Part shown: positions 54,301 to 63,512 of the stretch, piece by piece
How positions within the stretch are numbered: position 1 is the stretch's first letter
How the letters are laid out: the number at the start of each line of letters is the position of its first letter
Source: Bacteroidales bacterium
GTDB lineage: Bacteria > Bacteroidota > Bacteroidia > Bacteroidales > UBA932
Assembly (NCBI GenBank): GCA_015060455.1
Contig: SUYM01000007.1
Span: 31,234-95,233, forward strand
Direction: 5' to 3'
Length of the DNA stretch: 64,000 nucleotides
The notes under the pieces: generated by a model
What the model was told of the DNA's origin: nothing
Databases searched by the model: none
The model's input: the letters and a program-made list of their open reading frames with translations, nothing else
Translations under genes and position numbers: made by a program

Positions 54301-57300
54301 TTAATCGTAGAAATTGCTCAATTTTAACGGAGGTGATACTCTGAAGATTGTAATAGACTGTTTCTTGTCATCGCGAGGACTCAATATATTGATATTGTTT
54401 TCGCCCCTATCCTTCAGATATTTATGCACCTTTTCATTAGCTGTCTCATCCACGCTGATCGGTTCCATAAAGATAAGATTCTGCTCTGTCTTATCTACAC
54501 CTCTATGATCCTTAATGCGAGCTTTGTTAAAGAGATATACAGAATACTGATAAAATTTACCGAGCATTTCAGTGTTTAATAAGTCATTCAACTGATTGAA
54601 GGTTGAGTCAAGATTGCACAAACCGGCATCCATCAGTTCCTCTATCTTGCTGGCCAGCTCTATCTCAGACGCGTTTCCTGTCAAATCACGCTCAAATGAT
54701 GAGAAATCACCTTCATTTATATCAAAGAATACAATGACGTCGAAATTATCCTTGATAAAATCAATGTCCACCTTCTCGTAATGCTTTCCTCTGACATTCT
54801 CATCTGCCATATAATTATTCCAAGGGTTGAAAATGTCAAAAGTACCGTCCTCATGCACAGTTCTCAATGCATACGCATGGTTCTCCACCAAATGCGGATC
54901 CTTATTGGTAAACGAAGTGTCGCTTGGGCTTGCAGAATATAATGTTATCGGCAGTTTGTCTTGCAAAACATGCTTCTGCATCATTTCAAGCAGTTTCTGT
55001 CTATCCGGAACATTCTTGGTCATGCAATAGAAAGCAGTCTTCCCGGTCACAGCATAACTATATTCAACCATTCTCACTCTCTCCTCACCATCGGCACTTG
55101 CCCCTTCAATTGCATCATATCCTCCCTTATTTACCTTAGCCCATGCCTTCTCAACAGCCATAACCCATGGGTCATATGCGTCACTAGGCTCTTCCTTCAT
55201 CTTACCGACTCCGGCATAAATCGGAGTTCCGCCCTGGTTCCAGAATTTATTGTCTATATCTACATTGATTCTGTTTCCATCTTTATCATAGAACTTAACT
55301 CTGAAAAAACGATTAGTCTCACCAAGAGGTTCTATCATTCCATGCTTGCCAACAATGTACTCAGGGTTCGTATGAGCAATCGTCGCCAGTGTTGCCATAA
55401 AATAACAGTCTCCCACATTTCCCTGCTTTACATCATCCATCTCAATGCCGTCAGTCTCTGGAAGTTTTGACATCCGATTAAGCTCAGAATATTCATAACC
55501 CTTGCCCTCATGTTCCTCCTTACATTGGATAATCTCTCTCTCAATCGCATCAAGATCAAAAACATCCGTCGGTTTATAATCCGGAGCAAATCTAGATGTT
55601 TCAAACTGGACTTTTTTTCTCTTGCAGTCCTCAAACGCCTCCGAAAGAGATGAGCCGACAGATGCGTTCAGGCAAAACGCAACTCTCCTCTTTTCGCCTT
55701 CCGGACCAAATAAAAGCGTAGCAACATCAATGTCACTTAATTCAATCGTATTCGAATCTGTAGCATATCTCTCTACGACATTCATTCCAGACAGTTTGTA
55801 ATTCACAAGAAGGCGAAACAGTGTCTTGCGGAATCCTGCCAGATCATCTTTCTTTCTGCGCACAAAATCCACGAGTTCATTTAAAGTCTTCAAGCCATGA
55901 TAAGCAAGGATATGACGATAGCGCTTCTCGATCGACATCATCATTTTGTCCATACAATCCCGCATCAAACGTTTCTTTCTATCCTTAAATCCTCGGAGTT
56001 GTTCTTCCAACTCTTTTCGCTGCCTTGCTATACTCCATATTACAACTACCCCTATCAGCACCCCTACAAAAAACAGCAGGGAAAATATTATCCAAGCATA
56101 TTTATCAAAAGGGGGACGGCACTCCTTTTCAAAAAGCGGTCTCAACCACTTAAGGTAAATTGTTGCCCAAAGTGAAGAAGATACTATTCCTGCAAGAATA
56201 GATATCAGCGACCGACTTTTTGCTGTGAGTTTTACTTCAGCATCCTTATCATACCAATTTTCAAATTGGAAATTCAACAATCTGATAGCATCATTACATC
56301 TGCTTATATTTCTATCAACTGCATCAAAATCCGCTTTAATCTTAGATGGTTTGCCATCCGCTCCCGGAGAATAGTAGTCCCGTATCTCTTTTTCGCTCTC
56401 TTCCAGTTCCTGAAGGCGCTTAGACTCTTCAAGGCGGATCTTTTCTCGAATCCCGCAAAGGTTGAAATCTCCCACCGAAACTTTACTATCTGTCAGATTT
56501 TCCCCGTCGCCAGATTCCAGATATGTCAAGAATGCCAGACTAGTGTCAATGTTAGAGTGATGTGCCTGAACATCCTGTGGAGTGAGGACCTCTGAAATCG
56601 TAGTATACTGACCTTCAGGTCTGTTAAAGAAGTCAAGAAGGTACTTATCTATCTTATCCTTGAAAGAGTCAATCTGCTTCTTTCTACTTCTTGAAACCTC
56701 ATTGTTAACCTCATCAAAGACTGTCCTCTTGTGGATAACGACACGTTCCTGAATGTCTGTGATAAACTCTTCTGAGATAGTAGACTGATGTTCCTGTCCA
56801 ATTGAAACTCTCTTCCAATATTTATCTACTACATTTTCAGTGTTCTTCATCTGCCATTGCTGCTTGTGCGAAAGATCGTCAATGAACACCAAACCGTTAT
56901 CCGACGCGTTGATGAGATAGTCCTTGTCGTTATCGGAACTTTTCAGGAGTAAGCCCTGAGTCTTTTCAGTAATGACCGATGCCTCTATCGGGATCCGGTT
57001 GTCGCGAATGAACACTGGAGATGTTGAATCGATTCGCCTCTCCATTTCATCCTTATCATCCATATATGGTACAACGTTCTCTGCCAGATAGTCATCAAGA
57101 CTCTTGTCCGAATAGTTCAGAAGATGCTGAATATTCTTGAAATAGTAATAGTTTCTTACTGCCTTATCTCTCTCTTCATCATTAAAGAAAACAGACGAGT
57201 CGCCAAAGAGATTATAAATAGGATTTCCTTCGCCATCCAATTGTCTCAAAGAGAATTCTCTTCTATGATTGACAACCAGAAATATCATGCGTGCTATCGC

Positions 57301-57756
57301 ATGAGCGCGCCTTTGTTTGCTGACTGGCATTCCTCCACCGTAATCATACTTGTCGAGTAACCAATTATAAACACATACAGCATTGTTCCTAAGGCACGGC
57401 ATCATTTTCTCATAGTCAGAGAGGGTGAGACCGTGAGGGTCCTCTAAATTCAGAAGCACGTGAATCTCGTCTTTATCTTGACTGAATTCAAATTTACTTT
57501 TCTGGACCTCATTCAGACAATTAGATATCCGAGAAATGCTGTTTTCCTTATTTGAGGCAATGATGAAATATATACGCCTGTTGATTTCTTCGCCAACGTA
57601 ATTATGTTCAAGCACCCCACCGCGAAAATCGATGACATTCTTAAGTTCGAAATCACCTGAATCAAAATGGCGATAATGCATTCCGTATATGTAAGGAATC
57701 CTCAAATCATCTTCTGCGACAATCTCATCTATATCTAATACGAATCCTATATTCAT
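54301..57756 (-). CDS. Calpain-like (C2) cysteine protease with two TM helices, 1151 residues
   Basis: A large protein with a catalytic calpain-like papain-fold domain at about 755-1010: QGNVGDCYFMATLATIAH with Cys784, ENHAYALRT with His960 and FNPWNNY with Asn977, the canonical C2 triad. Before it lie a helical N-terminal region (about 1-510, acidic), two TM helices (about 517-537 and 551-575) and a linker. With two helices both flanks should face the cytosol, where the tubulin-like GTPases are. Calpain-like domains are uncommon in bacteria. Gaps to its neighbours are 82 and 99 bases, the second carrying a small hairpin (GCAGGG/CCCTGC, 57801-57817). Confidence 0.85.
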   Translation of the reverse strand: MNIGFVLDIDEIVAEDDLRIPYIYGMHYRHFDSGDFELKNVIDFRGGVLEHNYVGEEINRRIYFIIASNKENSISRISNCLNEVQKSKFEFSQDKDEIHVLLNLEDPHGLTLSDYEKMMPCLRNNAVCVYNWLLDKYDYGGGMPVSKQRRAHAIARMIFLVVNHRREFSLRQLDGEGNPIYNLFGDSSVFFNDEERDKAVRNYYYFKNIQHLLNYSDKSLDDYLAENVVPYMDDKDEMERRIDSTSPVFIRDNRIPIEASVITEKTQGLLLKSSDNDKDYLINASDNGLVFIDDLSHKQQWQMKNTENVVDKYWKRVSIGQEHQSTISEEFITDIQERVVIHKRTVFDEVNNEVSRSRKKQIDSFKDKIDKYLLDFFNRPEGQYTTISEVLTPQDVQAHHSNIDTSLAFLTYLESGDGENLTDSKVSVGDFNLCGIREKIRLEESKRLQELEESEKEIRDYYSPGADGKPSKIKADFDAVDRNISRCNDAIRLLNFQFENWYDKDAEVKLTAKSRSLISILAGIVSSSLWATIYLKWLRPLFEKECRPPFDKYAWIIFSLLFFVGVLIGVVVIWSIARQRKELEEQLRGFKDRKKRLMRDCMDKMMMSIEKRYRHILAYHGLKTLNELVDFVRRKKDDLAGFRKTLFRLLVNYKLSGMNVVERYATDSNTIELSDIDVATLLFGPEGEKRRVAFCLNASVGSSLSEAFEDCKRKKVQFETSRFAPDYKPTDVFDLDAIEREIIQCKEEHEGKGYEYSELNRMSKLPETDGIEMDDVKQGNVGDCYFMATLATIAHTNPEYIVGKHGMIEPLGETNRFFRVKFYDKDGNRINVDIDNKFWNQGGTPIYAGVGKMKEEPSDAYDPWVMAVEKAWAKVNKGGYDAIEGASADGEERVRMVEYSYAVTGKTAFYCMTKNVPDRQKLLEMMQKHVLQDKLPITLYSASPSDTSFTNKDPHLVENHAYALRTVHEDGTFDIFNPWNNYMADENVRGKHYEKVDIDFIKDNFDVIVFFDINEGDFSSFERDLTGNASEIELASKIEELMDAGLCNLDSTFNQLNDLLNTEMLGKFYQYSVYLFNKARIKDHRGVDKTEQNLIFMEPISVDETANEKVHKYLKDRGENNINILSPRDDKKQSITIFRVSPPLKLSNFYD

Positions 57757-57855
57757 AATCTATTTTATTCTAGTCTGTAAAATTATTGAATAGCAAGACA
57801 GCAGGGCATCACCCTGCCGTCCAGCCATTAACACCAATTATAAATCGGGTGATTA

Positions 57856-60800
57856 CTAATCATTCAATAAGTTTGCTTGATATTTTTTCTCCTCCTCTGC
57901 GAGAATACCTAATGAATCTGTATATTCAATCTGACCAAACTTATTGAGTCTAACTTCTACGGATGCTGAATTAAGACGTGCAAATCGCTTTGCTAGTGCA
58001 TTTGCCTCGTTCTGTATAACCAGGCGCTCTCCTTCATTCATACTTGTCTTCAATTTTCCGCGTCCCTCCCACAACAGACCATCATTCACCCAGTGAAAAA
58101 TTTTAATGATTGCTTTCTGTCTATCTGAATCAATCAAATCCATAACCTGATTATAGATATCTGTAAAGAGTTCTTCATCCTTTACAAACTGCCTGCGGCA
58201 TACAGATAGATCAGAGGACTTCTTCGTGCGAACAGCAAAATAGTCAAGGTATCCGGAGTTTCCTAAAACTTGCTGAGTCTTCGAAAGATATGCCTGTGAA
58301 GCCTTCACCTGAATTCTTCCATTTACGCTCGCAAGCAGACCAAACAGCCATCCATATGCCCACGCAATATCACCTAATTCGTTTGCCGTCTCAGGGAACA
58401 GGAGATCAATATCCTCAAGGCGTTTGTCGCTAAAGGAATAAGTAACTCCCTTCTTATCTTTGTATTCACCCTTCCAAACAGACGCATCGCTCATCTTGAA
58501 TGCCGGAATTGCTGTTTCCTGAAGAACAAATATGATACGATCCGGATCACCAACGTTGATATATTGATAATTCTGACCAGATGGTAAATATGCGTGATAT
58601 CCATTTCTACCGTCTAACAGGTGGTTATTTATATCAAACACTCCAACTACGCATTGCTGTGCAACCGCCTGACAGTGATCGCCCCTGAAATCATCATATT
58701 GCCACAACGAATCAAAAAGAGCTTCCATCTGACCAAACAAACCAAGATGAGGATACCGTTTCTGGTCGCGATAGTCATCAACCTTAGATGCTTCGCCAAA
58801 ACAATGTACGAACAGTTGATCAAGAGAAAGAGCCTCAGATTTGATTCTCTTTACAAGAGTGTTATCAGGAAGTTTATCAAGAATAAACTTCCGCATCTGT
58901 GCAATCAGTTCTTTGTTTATCTGAGGTTTGGTTGTGAAAATTTCCTTGATATAATCATCCAATGCAACCTTATCCTGCTCTGTCAGTTCAAACGCCTCAT
59001 TCTTATGAGTATCAAAGAACTCTTTAAAGTATCCGTCAACAAAGATAACTTCATTCTTCGGAGCCTTTGAATATTTGTAATCATCAAACTCCGACTGAAC
59101 AGAAGACTTTAAGGAGTCAAACATTGCCTGCACATCGCTCGCTGACCCTGTGATCTGGACAGCATACCTATCACCACCCAGTTCAATCTTCTCCTCTTTA
59201 TAGAAGGCGTCCACTACTTTGATGAGAGAGTCATATATATCAATCGCCTCTTTCTTTCTGGCAATCTCGAGCTTGATACGCATCAGGGTCGGATTAGCAT
59301 CGCTTCCGATATTATCAACCTCCTTCATATATGCCCTGATTGCATCACTCTGAGCAGCCTCTTTACTACCGATACCAAATAAAATTCCTTTGCTAGTGTT
59401 GTTGTTTATATTGGCTTTATGCTTCCTAAGTTTATCCTCTATCTTCAGTTCAGCAACCTCATGCTTCTTAAGTTCATCCTCAAGACCCTCCTTCATGGCT
59501 TCAAATGCACTCTTGAGACGCTTGGCGAGGTCAGGCAAACAGCCAAAACCCTTTTCTGTCTGCCGGCGAGAGAGGAGGTCTCCAAGATTCTTGCGAAGTT
59601 GTGCCTTATGGGAAGCAAACTCCTTAACAGCCTCATTTGCTTCAGCAGAAATCTTGTTTACAAATTTCACCTTGTTTGTTTCAATCTGACCAGCAGCATC
59701 TTTTCCTGTCTGGACCTTACCCATGACTATCGTGGCAAAACGCTTATCATCCAGTTTATAGATTGAATCTGTAAGTTCGTTCAACTGAGCACGGGTGTCC
59801 TCCTTTCCATCTTCGGTGCCATTGACGCCCTCATTCAGCTGGTTCTGAGAAATGAAATCATCTGCAATCCTATCAGCATCAAGATCCCCGGACTTATACT
59901 CGCTCAAGACCTCACGAAGGTGCTTGTTAAGCAGATATTTTACGAGGTTCTGACGATCAAAGCGAATCTCGCAATATCCAAGACCGCTATACAACTGCTT
60001 CTTTCCATCAACATCGTGCAGACGATGGGTAGAATTAGAGTAGCAAGAACTCAACGCCTGACTATCCGCAGCGATCGATGCCGCGATGAAAGACGCAACG
60101 TAACCGGTCGCTTCCGCAAAATCATGAGAGTGCCCCTGCTTTGTCTTATCATCAACAAGATAAACATTAGAATAGCGTACGGACTTGTTGTCCTTGTACT
60201 GATCATATGTAACCAGATCATTCTCCTTTTCAAGACAACCGGCAGGATACCTTTTCTCGTCGTTAAGACCTAACAAGTAGTCCAACTCCGAGAGTGCTAC
60301 ATATGAATTGATCTTTACATTTGGAGTATTCGGCTTTGTCGCAAAGAAAGACGGCATAAAGAACATACCAAGTATAGTGTCGCTAGGTGAAGCGGCTCCA
60401 CGCGGAAGCACATCAATACCCGCATGCTGAAGCATACGCGAGAAATCAAGGAACGAACTGCTGCCCGTACCTCCCGCAAGTGAGGCTATAACATATACTG
60501 TTATACCATTGCTGGAAAGCTGATATCCTCTGGCACACTCGTCCGCAGCCAAATTTGCGTTTCTCAGGCTATGGATTGTATTTGTAAGCATGGTCATAAT
60601 GCTGCCGGCATTATAAAGAACATGCGCACGTCCCATCACTCGATAACCATTTGCTCCTATAGCATTAGCCATTCCATAGATTTTTCCCAACTGCTCAAAA
60701 TTAAGATTTCTACAGTTTTCATCTGACTTCAGAACCTCGATTGACGGACGTGTTATCTTCTTGAATTCTGCGTTCGTCAGATTGTACATCTTTGTCGCTC

Positions 60801-60993
60801 TGTTTTCACCAGCATAATAATACTCAAATGGGGTCTCTTGATAATCATAATCATCTGTATCAAACGACAAGAACTTTACCAACGATGGGATTTCTCCATA
60901 CCTCCTGAAGAGACGTTTCTTTACATCCCTGATTACGCTCTGACCAGTACCGCCAAGACCAACAATCAAGGTTCTTGAAATTGATTTACTCAT
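57856..60993 (-). CDS. Tubulin/FtsZ-like GTPase A (Tubulin_2-type), 1045 residues
   Basis: The largest of the two GTPases. Tubulin-fold landmarks: GLGGTGQ (12-18), FLSFDTDD (41-48), IGANGYRVMGR (112-122) and SLAGGTGSSSF (171-181), the nearest match to the tubulin signature GGGTGSG. The remaining 850 residues are largely helical, with an apparent coiled coil (ADEELKKHEVAELKIEDKLR-like) near 470-560. No TM or signal. Such long C-terminal extensions are not known in FtsZ and could form polymer-associated arms. It follows the membrane-adaptor gene by 46 bases and precedes the calpain-like gene by 99. Confidence 0.85.
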   Translation of the reverse strand: MSKSISRTLIVGLGGTGQSVIRDVKKRLFRRYGEIPSLVKFLSFDTDDYDYQETPFEYYYAGENRATKMYNLTNAEFKKITRPSIEVLKSDENCRNLNFEQLGKIYGMANAIGANGYRVMGRAHVLYNAGSIMTMLTNTIHSLRNANLAADECARGYQLSSNGITVYVIASLAGGTGSSSFLDFSRMLQHAGIDVLPRGAASPSDTILGMFFMPSFFATKPNTPNVKINSYVALSELDYLLGLNDEKRYPAGCLEKENDLVTYDQYKDNKSVRYSNVYLVDDKTKQGHSHDFAEATGYVASFIAASIAADSQALSSCYSNSTHRLHDVDGKKQLYSGLGYCEIRFDRQNLVKYLLNKHLREVLSEYKSGDLDADRIADDFISQNQLNEGVNGTEDGKEDTRAQLNELTDSIYKLDDKRFATIVMGKVQTGKDAAGQIETNKVKFVNKISAEANEAVKEFASHKAQLRKNLGDLLSRRQTEKGFGCLPDLAKRLKSAFEAMKEGLEDELKKHEVAELKIEDKLRKHKANINNNTSKGILFGIGSKEAAQSDAIRAYMKEVDNIGSDANPTLMRIKLEIARKKEAIDIYDSLIKVVDAFYKEEKIELGGDRYAVQITGSASDVQAMFDSLKSSVQSEFDDYKYSKAPKNEVIFVDGYFKEFFDTHKNEAFELTEQDKVALDDYIKEIFTTKPQINKELIAQMRKFILDKLPDNTLVKRIKSEALSLDQLFVHCFGEASKVDDYRDQKRYPHLGLFGQMEALFDSLWQYDDFRGDHCQAVAQQCVVGVFDINNHLLDGRNGYHAYLPSGQNYQYINVGDPDRIIFVLQETAIPAFKMSDASVWKGEYKDKKGVTYSFSDKRLEDIDLLFPETANELGDIAWAYGWLFGLLASVNGRIQVKASQAYLSKTQQVLGNSGYLDYFAVRTKKSSDLSVCRRQFVKDEELFTDIYNQVMDLIDSDRQKAIIKIFHWVNDGLLWEGRGKLKTSMNEGERLVIQNEANALAKRFARLNSASVEVRLNKFGQIEYTDSLGILAEEEKKYQANLLND

Positions 60994-61039
60994 AATGTTT
61001 ATTATTTTAGTTTATTAATTGATTCAATTCGTTCAGATA

Positions 61040-61852
61040 TTAATAGTATCGGAGAAGAACCTCATTGCCCTGGGCATCCCTCAGGCCTTTGAATTCTTCG
61101 TCAAGAAGAAGAACGGTACCTCTGCTGACAAATTCTCCGTCCCGCTCGAGAGTACAATCAACCATCTGCTTGATGCAAGGACCCTGAAAACGACCAAATC
61201 TCTTCTTCACTAAGATAACGTCGCTTTCTCCCTCCAATTCGATACCGGCCTTCTCAAGTTCCTCTCTGACAGAAACCCTGCTCTTGCCCTTAAGATAAAC
61301 TTCTTCCCGACCAAGTTGAAGCACACCCTTCGGAAACTTCGCAGTCTGAATCAGGACTATAGCCAAAACCAATGCTACAAGAGCGAGTACAGCCGCAACT
61401 ATAAGCGCGACCTGCCACCATGGTGTTGGCGGGGGAAGTATATAATTTACCTTCAGATCCAAATTCATCTTGTTCTTTGGGAATCCAAGATTATCCGAAA
61501 CCTCTATTACTTTCATAGATAAATTATAGGTCGTAGCCTCTGTCTTTTTGCGTCCCTTAATTGTCAAGGCCAAACCATCCTCACCATTAGCAAACTCCTT
61601 ATAGTCCGTTGCTTTTACTGTCAGGACATCTCCCTTCAACTTTCCTTGTGAGAATGCATAATCAAACTCATTCCAATCACCGGAAAGTTTCCACGAAACA
61701 AAAGCGCCGTCCTCTTTCGCCTCTTTCGAGAATGACAGTTTCAAATTCATCTTCAAAGATTCACCCTGATTGATGTTTTTAGTAACAGCCGACACACTCA
61801 TTCCGAGAGATGCCGCAAGTAAAAAGATTCCTATAACGATTATTCTTTTCAT
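61040..61852 (-). CDS. Type I membrane protein bridging periplasm and cytosol
   Basis: 270 residues: signal peptide (1-22, cleaved near SVSA), a 120-residue beta-rich exported domain (GDVLTVKATDYKEFANGEDG), one TM helix (146-170, WWQVALIVAAVLALVALVLAIVLIQ) with a PPPTPWW entry, and a 95-residue cytosolic domain (KSRVSVREELEKAGIELEGESDVILVKK). Given the secreted vWA protein upstream and the cytosolic GTPases downstream it looks like the membrane adaptor. I do not recognise a family. Confidence 0.8.
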   Translation of the reverse strand: MKRIIVIGIFLLAASLGMSVSAVTKNINQGESLKMNLKLSFSKEAKEDGAFVSWKLSGDWNEFDYAFSQGKLKGDVLTVKATDYKEFANGEDGLALTIKGRKKTEATTYNLSMKVIEVSDNLGFPKNKMNLDLKVNYILPPPTPWWQVALIVAAVLALVALVLAIVLIQTAKFPKGVLQLGREEVYLKGKSRVSVREELEKAGIELEGESDVILVKKRFGRFQGPCIKQMVDCTLERDGEFVSRGTVLLLDEEFKGLRDAQGNEVLLRYY

Positions 61853-61873
61853 ATTAATGTCATTCTATTAATT

Positions 61874-62854
61874 TCAATTCCAACCATCACCGTCAACAAT
61901 CACTATCCCACAAGGTCTGTTTCTTACACTGACACAGAAAGTGGACGGTTCTATTTTCAGTTCATTTTCACCATCAGAAGATCCCACCAACCTAACTATA
62001 ATATCACACTCAGCGGCAGAGTTGTTATGAAAATCAAGAGTGAATTTACACTTGTATGCATCACCTGTCTTCTCAAGGTTATTAAACGACACCTTTGCCG
62101 GTTTAATGGTAACGTTTGTTTCCTTTTTTGAAACAGACTCAATCCTTGCCTCAAAGAAAAACGGTGACACATCCTTTCCGTTTGCGTCAAACAATTGTTC
62201 AACTTCTATTGTTTCACCCAATGTATAGTTAATATTCCTGAAAGCCGGTGTAACAGAGAAAAATTCACAAAAACCTTTTCCATAAGAGGTTCCTGGTCCA
62301 TCAAAAATTTCAGGATCAGCCGAACCGTTAAGATCGACATAATAAAGATGGTCATAATCACCACGCTGAGCACAATAGTCCTTTACAACAGCATCCATAC
62401 TGCTGTTCATCTCCTCTTCCTTTCCATCTGTTATCAAATATATCTTCTTAACGTCGTTTCTATAATTCTGACAGAGATAATTCCAGGCCTTTTGAAGATT
62501 TGACGCTATCCAAGTATGTCTGCCATCTATGACAACATTCTTGATTGCATCCTTAACCTTCACCCTGTCGGCGTCAGAACAAATATCTATAGTCTGTGGT
62601 TCACTTAAATCTTTGGCATACGTAAAGAATACAACCTTACAGGGCGCCTTTATTCCATCCACCCATGAATAGCAGTAATTTTGTACATCAGCCCAAATGT
62701 CCTGACCGCCACCTCTGCCAATCATGGACAGAGTGTTATCCAAAAGAATACAATGAACATACTGACTCTGTTCGTCAGAATTCTGCCCAAATGATGGCGG
62801 AGCGACACTTAAACCCAGAACAATGGCAAGCGAAATTAAAAAGACTTTATTCAT
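61874..62854 (-). CDS. Secreted vWA-domain protein
   Basis: 326 residues: signal peptide (1-24, cleaved near SFGQ) and a von Willebrand A domain (about 32-200). The metal-ion-dependent site reads DNTLS (Asp39, Thr41, Ser43; a DxTxS variant), Thr114 in GRHTW and Asp143 in LITDGKEE, so metal binding seems intact. A C-terminal beta-sandwich follows (TIKPAKVSFNNL, CDIIVRLVG). The gene sits 21 bases before the adaptor gene. vWA domains mediate adhesion or complex assembly; here it is the likely outward-facing sensor. Confidence 0.88.
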   Translation of the reverse strand: MNKVFLISLAIVLGLSVAPPSFGQNSDEQSQYVHCILLDNTLSMIGRGGGQDIWADVQNYCYSWVDGIKAPCKVVFFTYAKDLSEPQTIDICSDADRVKVKDAIKNVVIDGRHTWIASNLQKAWNYLCQNYRNDVKKIYLITDGKEEEMNSSMDAVVKDYCAQRGDYDHLYYVDLNGSADPEIFDGPGTSYGKGFCEFFSVTPAFRNINYTLGETIEVEQLFDANGKDVSPFFFEARIESVSKKETNVTIKPAKVSFNNLEKTGDAYKCKFTLDFHNNSAAECDIIVRLVGSSDGENELKIEPSTFCVSVRNRPCGIVIVDGDGWN

Positions 62855-62898
62855 AACAACACATTTAAAAGACTATTTAAAATAAGAGAAAATAAACT

Positions 62899-63273
62899 CT
62901 ACTCCGACACCTCTGTTGAATCACTTGACGACACGAAGCCCTCAATCAGACCTTCTACATAATCGCCCGCATCCTTAAAGAATCGCTCTACACCTTTGGC
63001 TGCATTTTTTATGGAAACCTTTGTAAGAACAGCATCAAATGCCCCCATTCTCTTCTTGAAGAACGCTTTCTCCTCTTCGTTGAGTTTGCCATACTGGCTG
63101 ATATACTCTTTTTCGAACTCGGCATACTTCTGCTCGATTGCCTTCCAATCCACATCAGAATAAGTTTCATAATTGGTTTCTACTTCGGTAACAAAAGAAT
63201 CGAATCTTTCTGTCAAGGTCTTACATGAGGCAAGCGACAACATAAGAACAGCAAACAGGAACAATTTCTTCAT
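62899..63273 (-). CDS. Small lipoprotein, first gene of the tubulin-like operon
   Basis: 124 residues from ATG 63273, with lipobox LASC (MKKLFLFAVLMLSLASCKTL). The mature part is helical and charged (DWKAIEQKYAEFEKEYISQYGKLNEEEKAFFKKRMGAFDAVLTK), like the DUF6565 lipoproteins of Bacteroidota. It precedes the vWA gene by 44 bases. Its function is unknown, but an envelope-anchored helical protein next to vWA would fit a receptor complex. Confidence 0.78.
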   Translation of the reverse strand: MKKLFLFAVLMLSLASCKTLTERFDSFVTEVETNYETYSDVDWKAIEQKYAEFEKEYISQYGKLNEEEKAFFKKRMGAFDAVLTKVSIKNAAKGVERFFKDAGDYVEGLIEGFVSSSDSTEVSE

Positions 63274-63299
63274 AGCACTGTATATTAAAGAGTTAGACA

Positions 63300-63500
63300 T
63301 AAAAAAAGAAAGTGCGGACTTAATTGTTGCATTCTGAGGTATCGGCAAACACCCGTAACTACAACAAGAAAGCCCGCACCCAAATGAGTGCGGTTTTCCT
63401 GTCATGAGTAGCCACTTCCTAAATTTTGCCGATTTTCAGAATGCCCTGACAGAAAACAGAGTTTTCAGTACTATTTTCAACAAGAAAGCGTTCTTTCTTC
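63300..63500 (-). ncRNA. Candidate structured leader RNA or free-standing hairpin RNA
   Basis: A -7 box TATATTTG (minus) at 63505-63512 would start transcription near 63498. Then come three hairpins: arms AAGAAAG/CTTTCTT (63482-63499), GAAAAC/GTTTTC (63452-63466) and a 116-base imperfect one (63329-63444). Stems of the last, from outside in, on the plus strand: GCATTCTGA/TCAGAATGC, ATCGGCAAA/TTTGCCGAT, GTAACTAC/GTAGCCAC, ACAAGAAA/TTTCCTGT, CCGCAC/GTGCGG. About 40 base pairs in total with small bulges. A U-run (63301-63307) follows. The 195-base span, ends and architecture would fit a 6S-like RNA, a structured leader of the operon, or a DNA hairpin site; I cannot decide between them. Confidence 0.6.
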
Positions 63501-63504
63501 CCTA

Positions 63505-63512
63505 CAAATATA
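63505..63512 (-). promoter_or_regulatory. -7 element of the hairpin RNA and possibly the tubulin-like operon
   Basis: Minus-strand TATATTTG, an exact TAnnTTTG match; no -33 TTTG found at the usual distance. No other promoter is evident between it and the lipoprotein ATG at 63273, so the operon may depend on read-through. Confidence 0.5.

Noticed and set aside
63329..63444. Long imperfect hairpin as an integron attC site
   Set aside because: The ends do not match the attC core boxes (GTTRRRY / RYYYAAC) and there is no integrase in view; it remains only as one of several hypotheses for the element.
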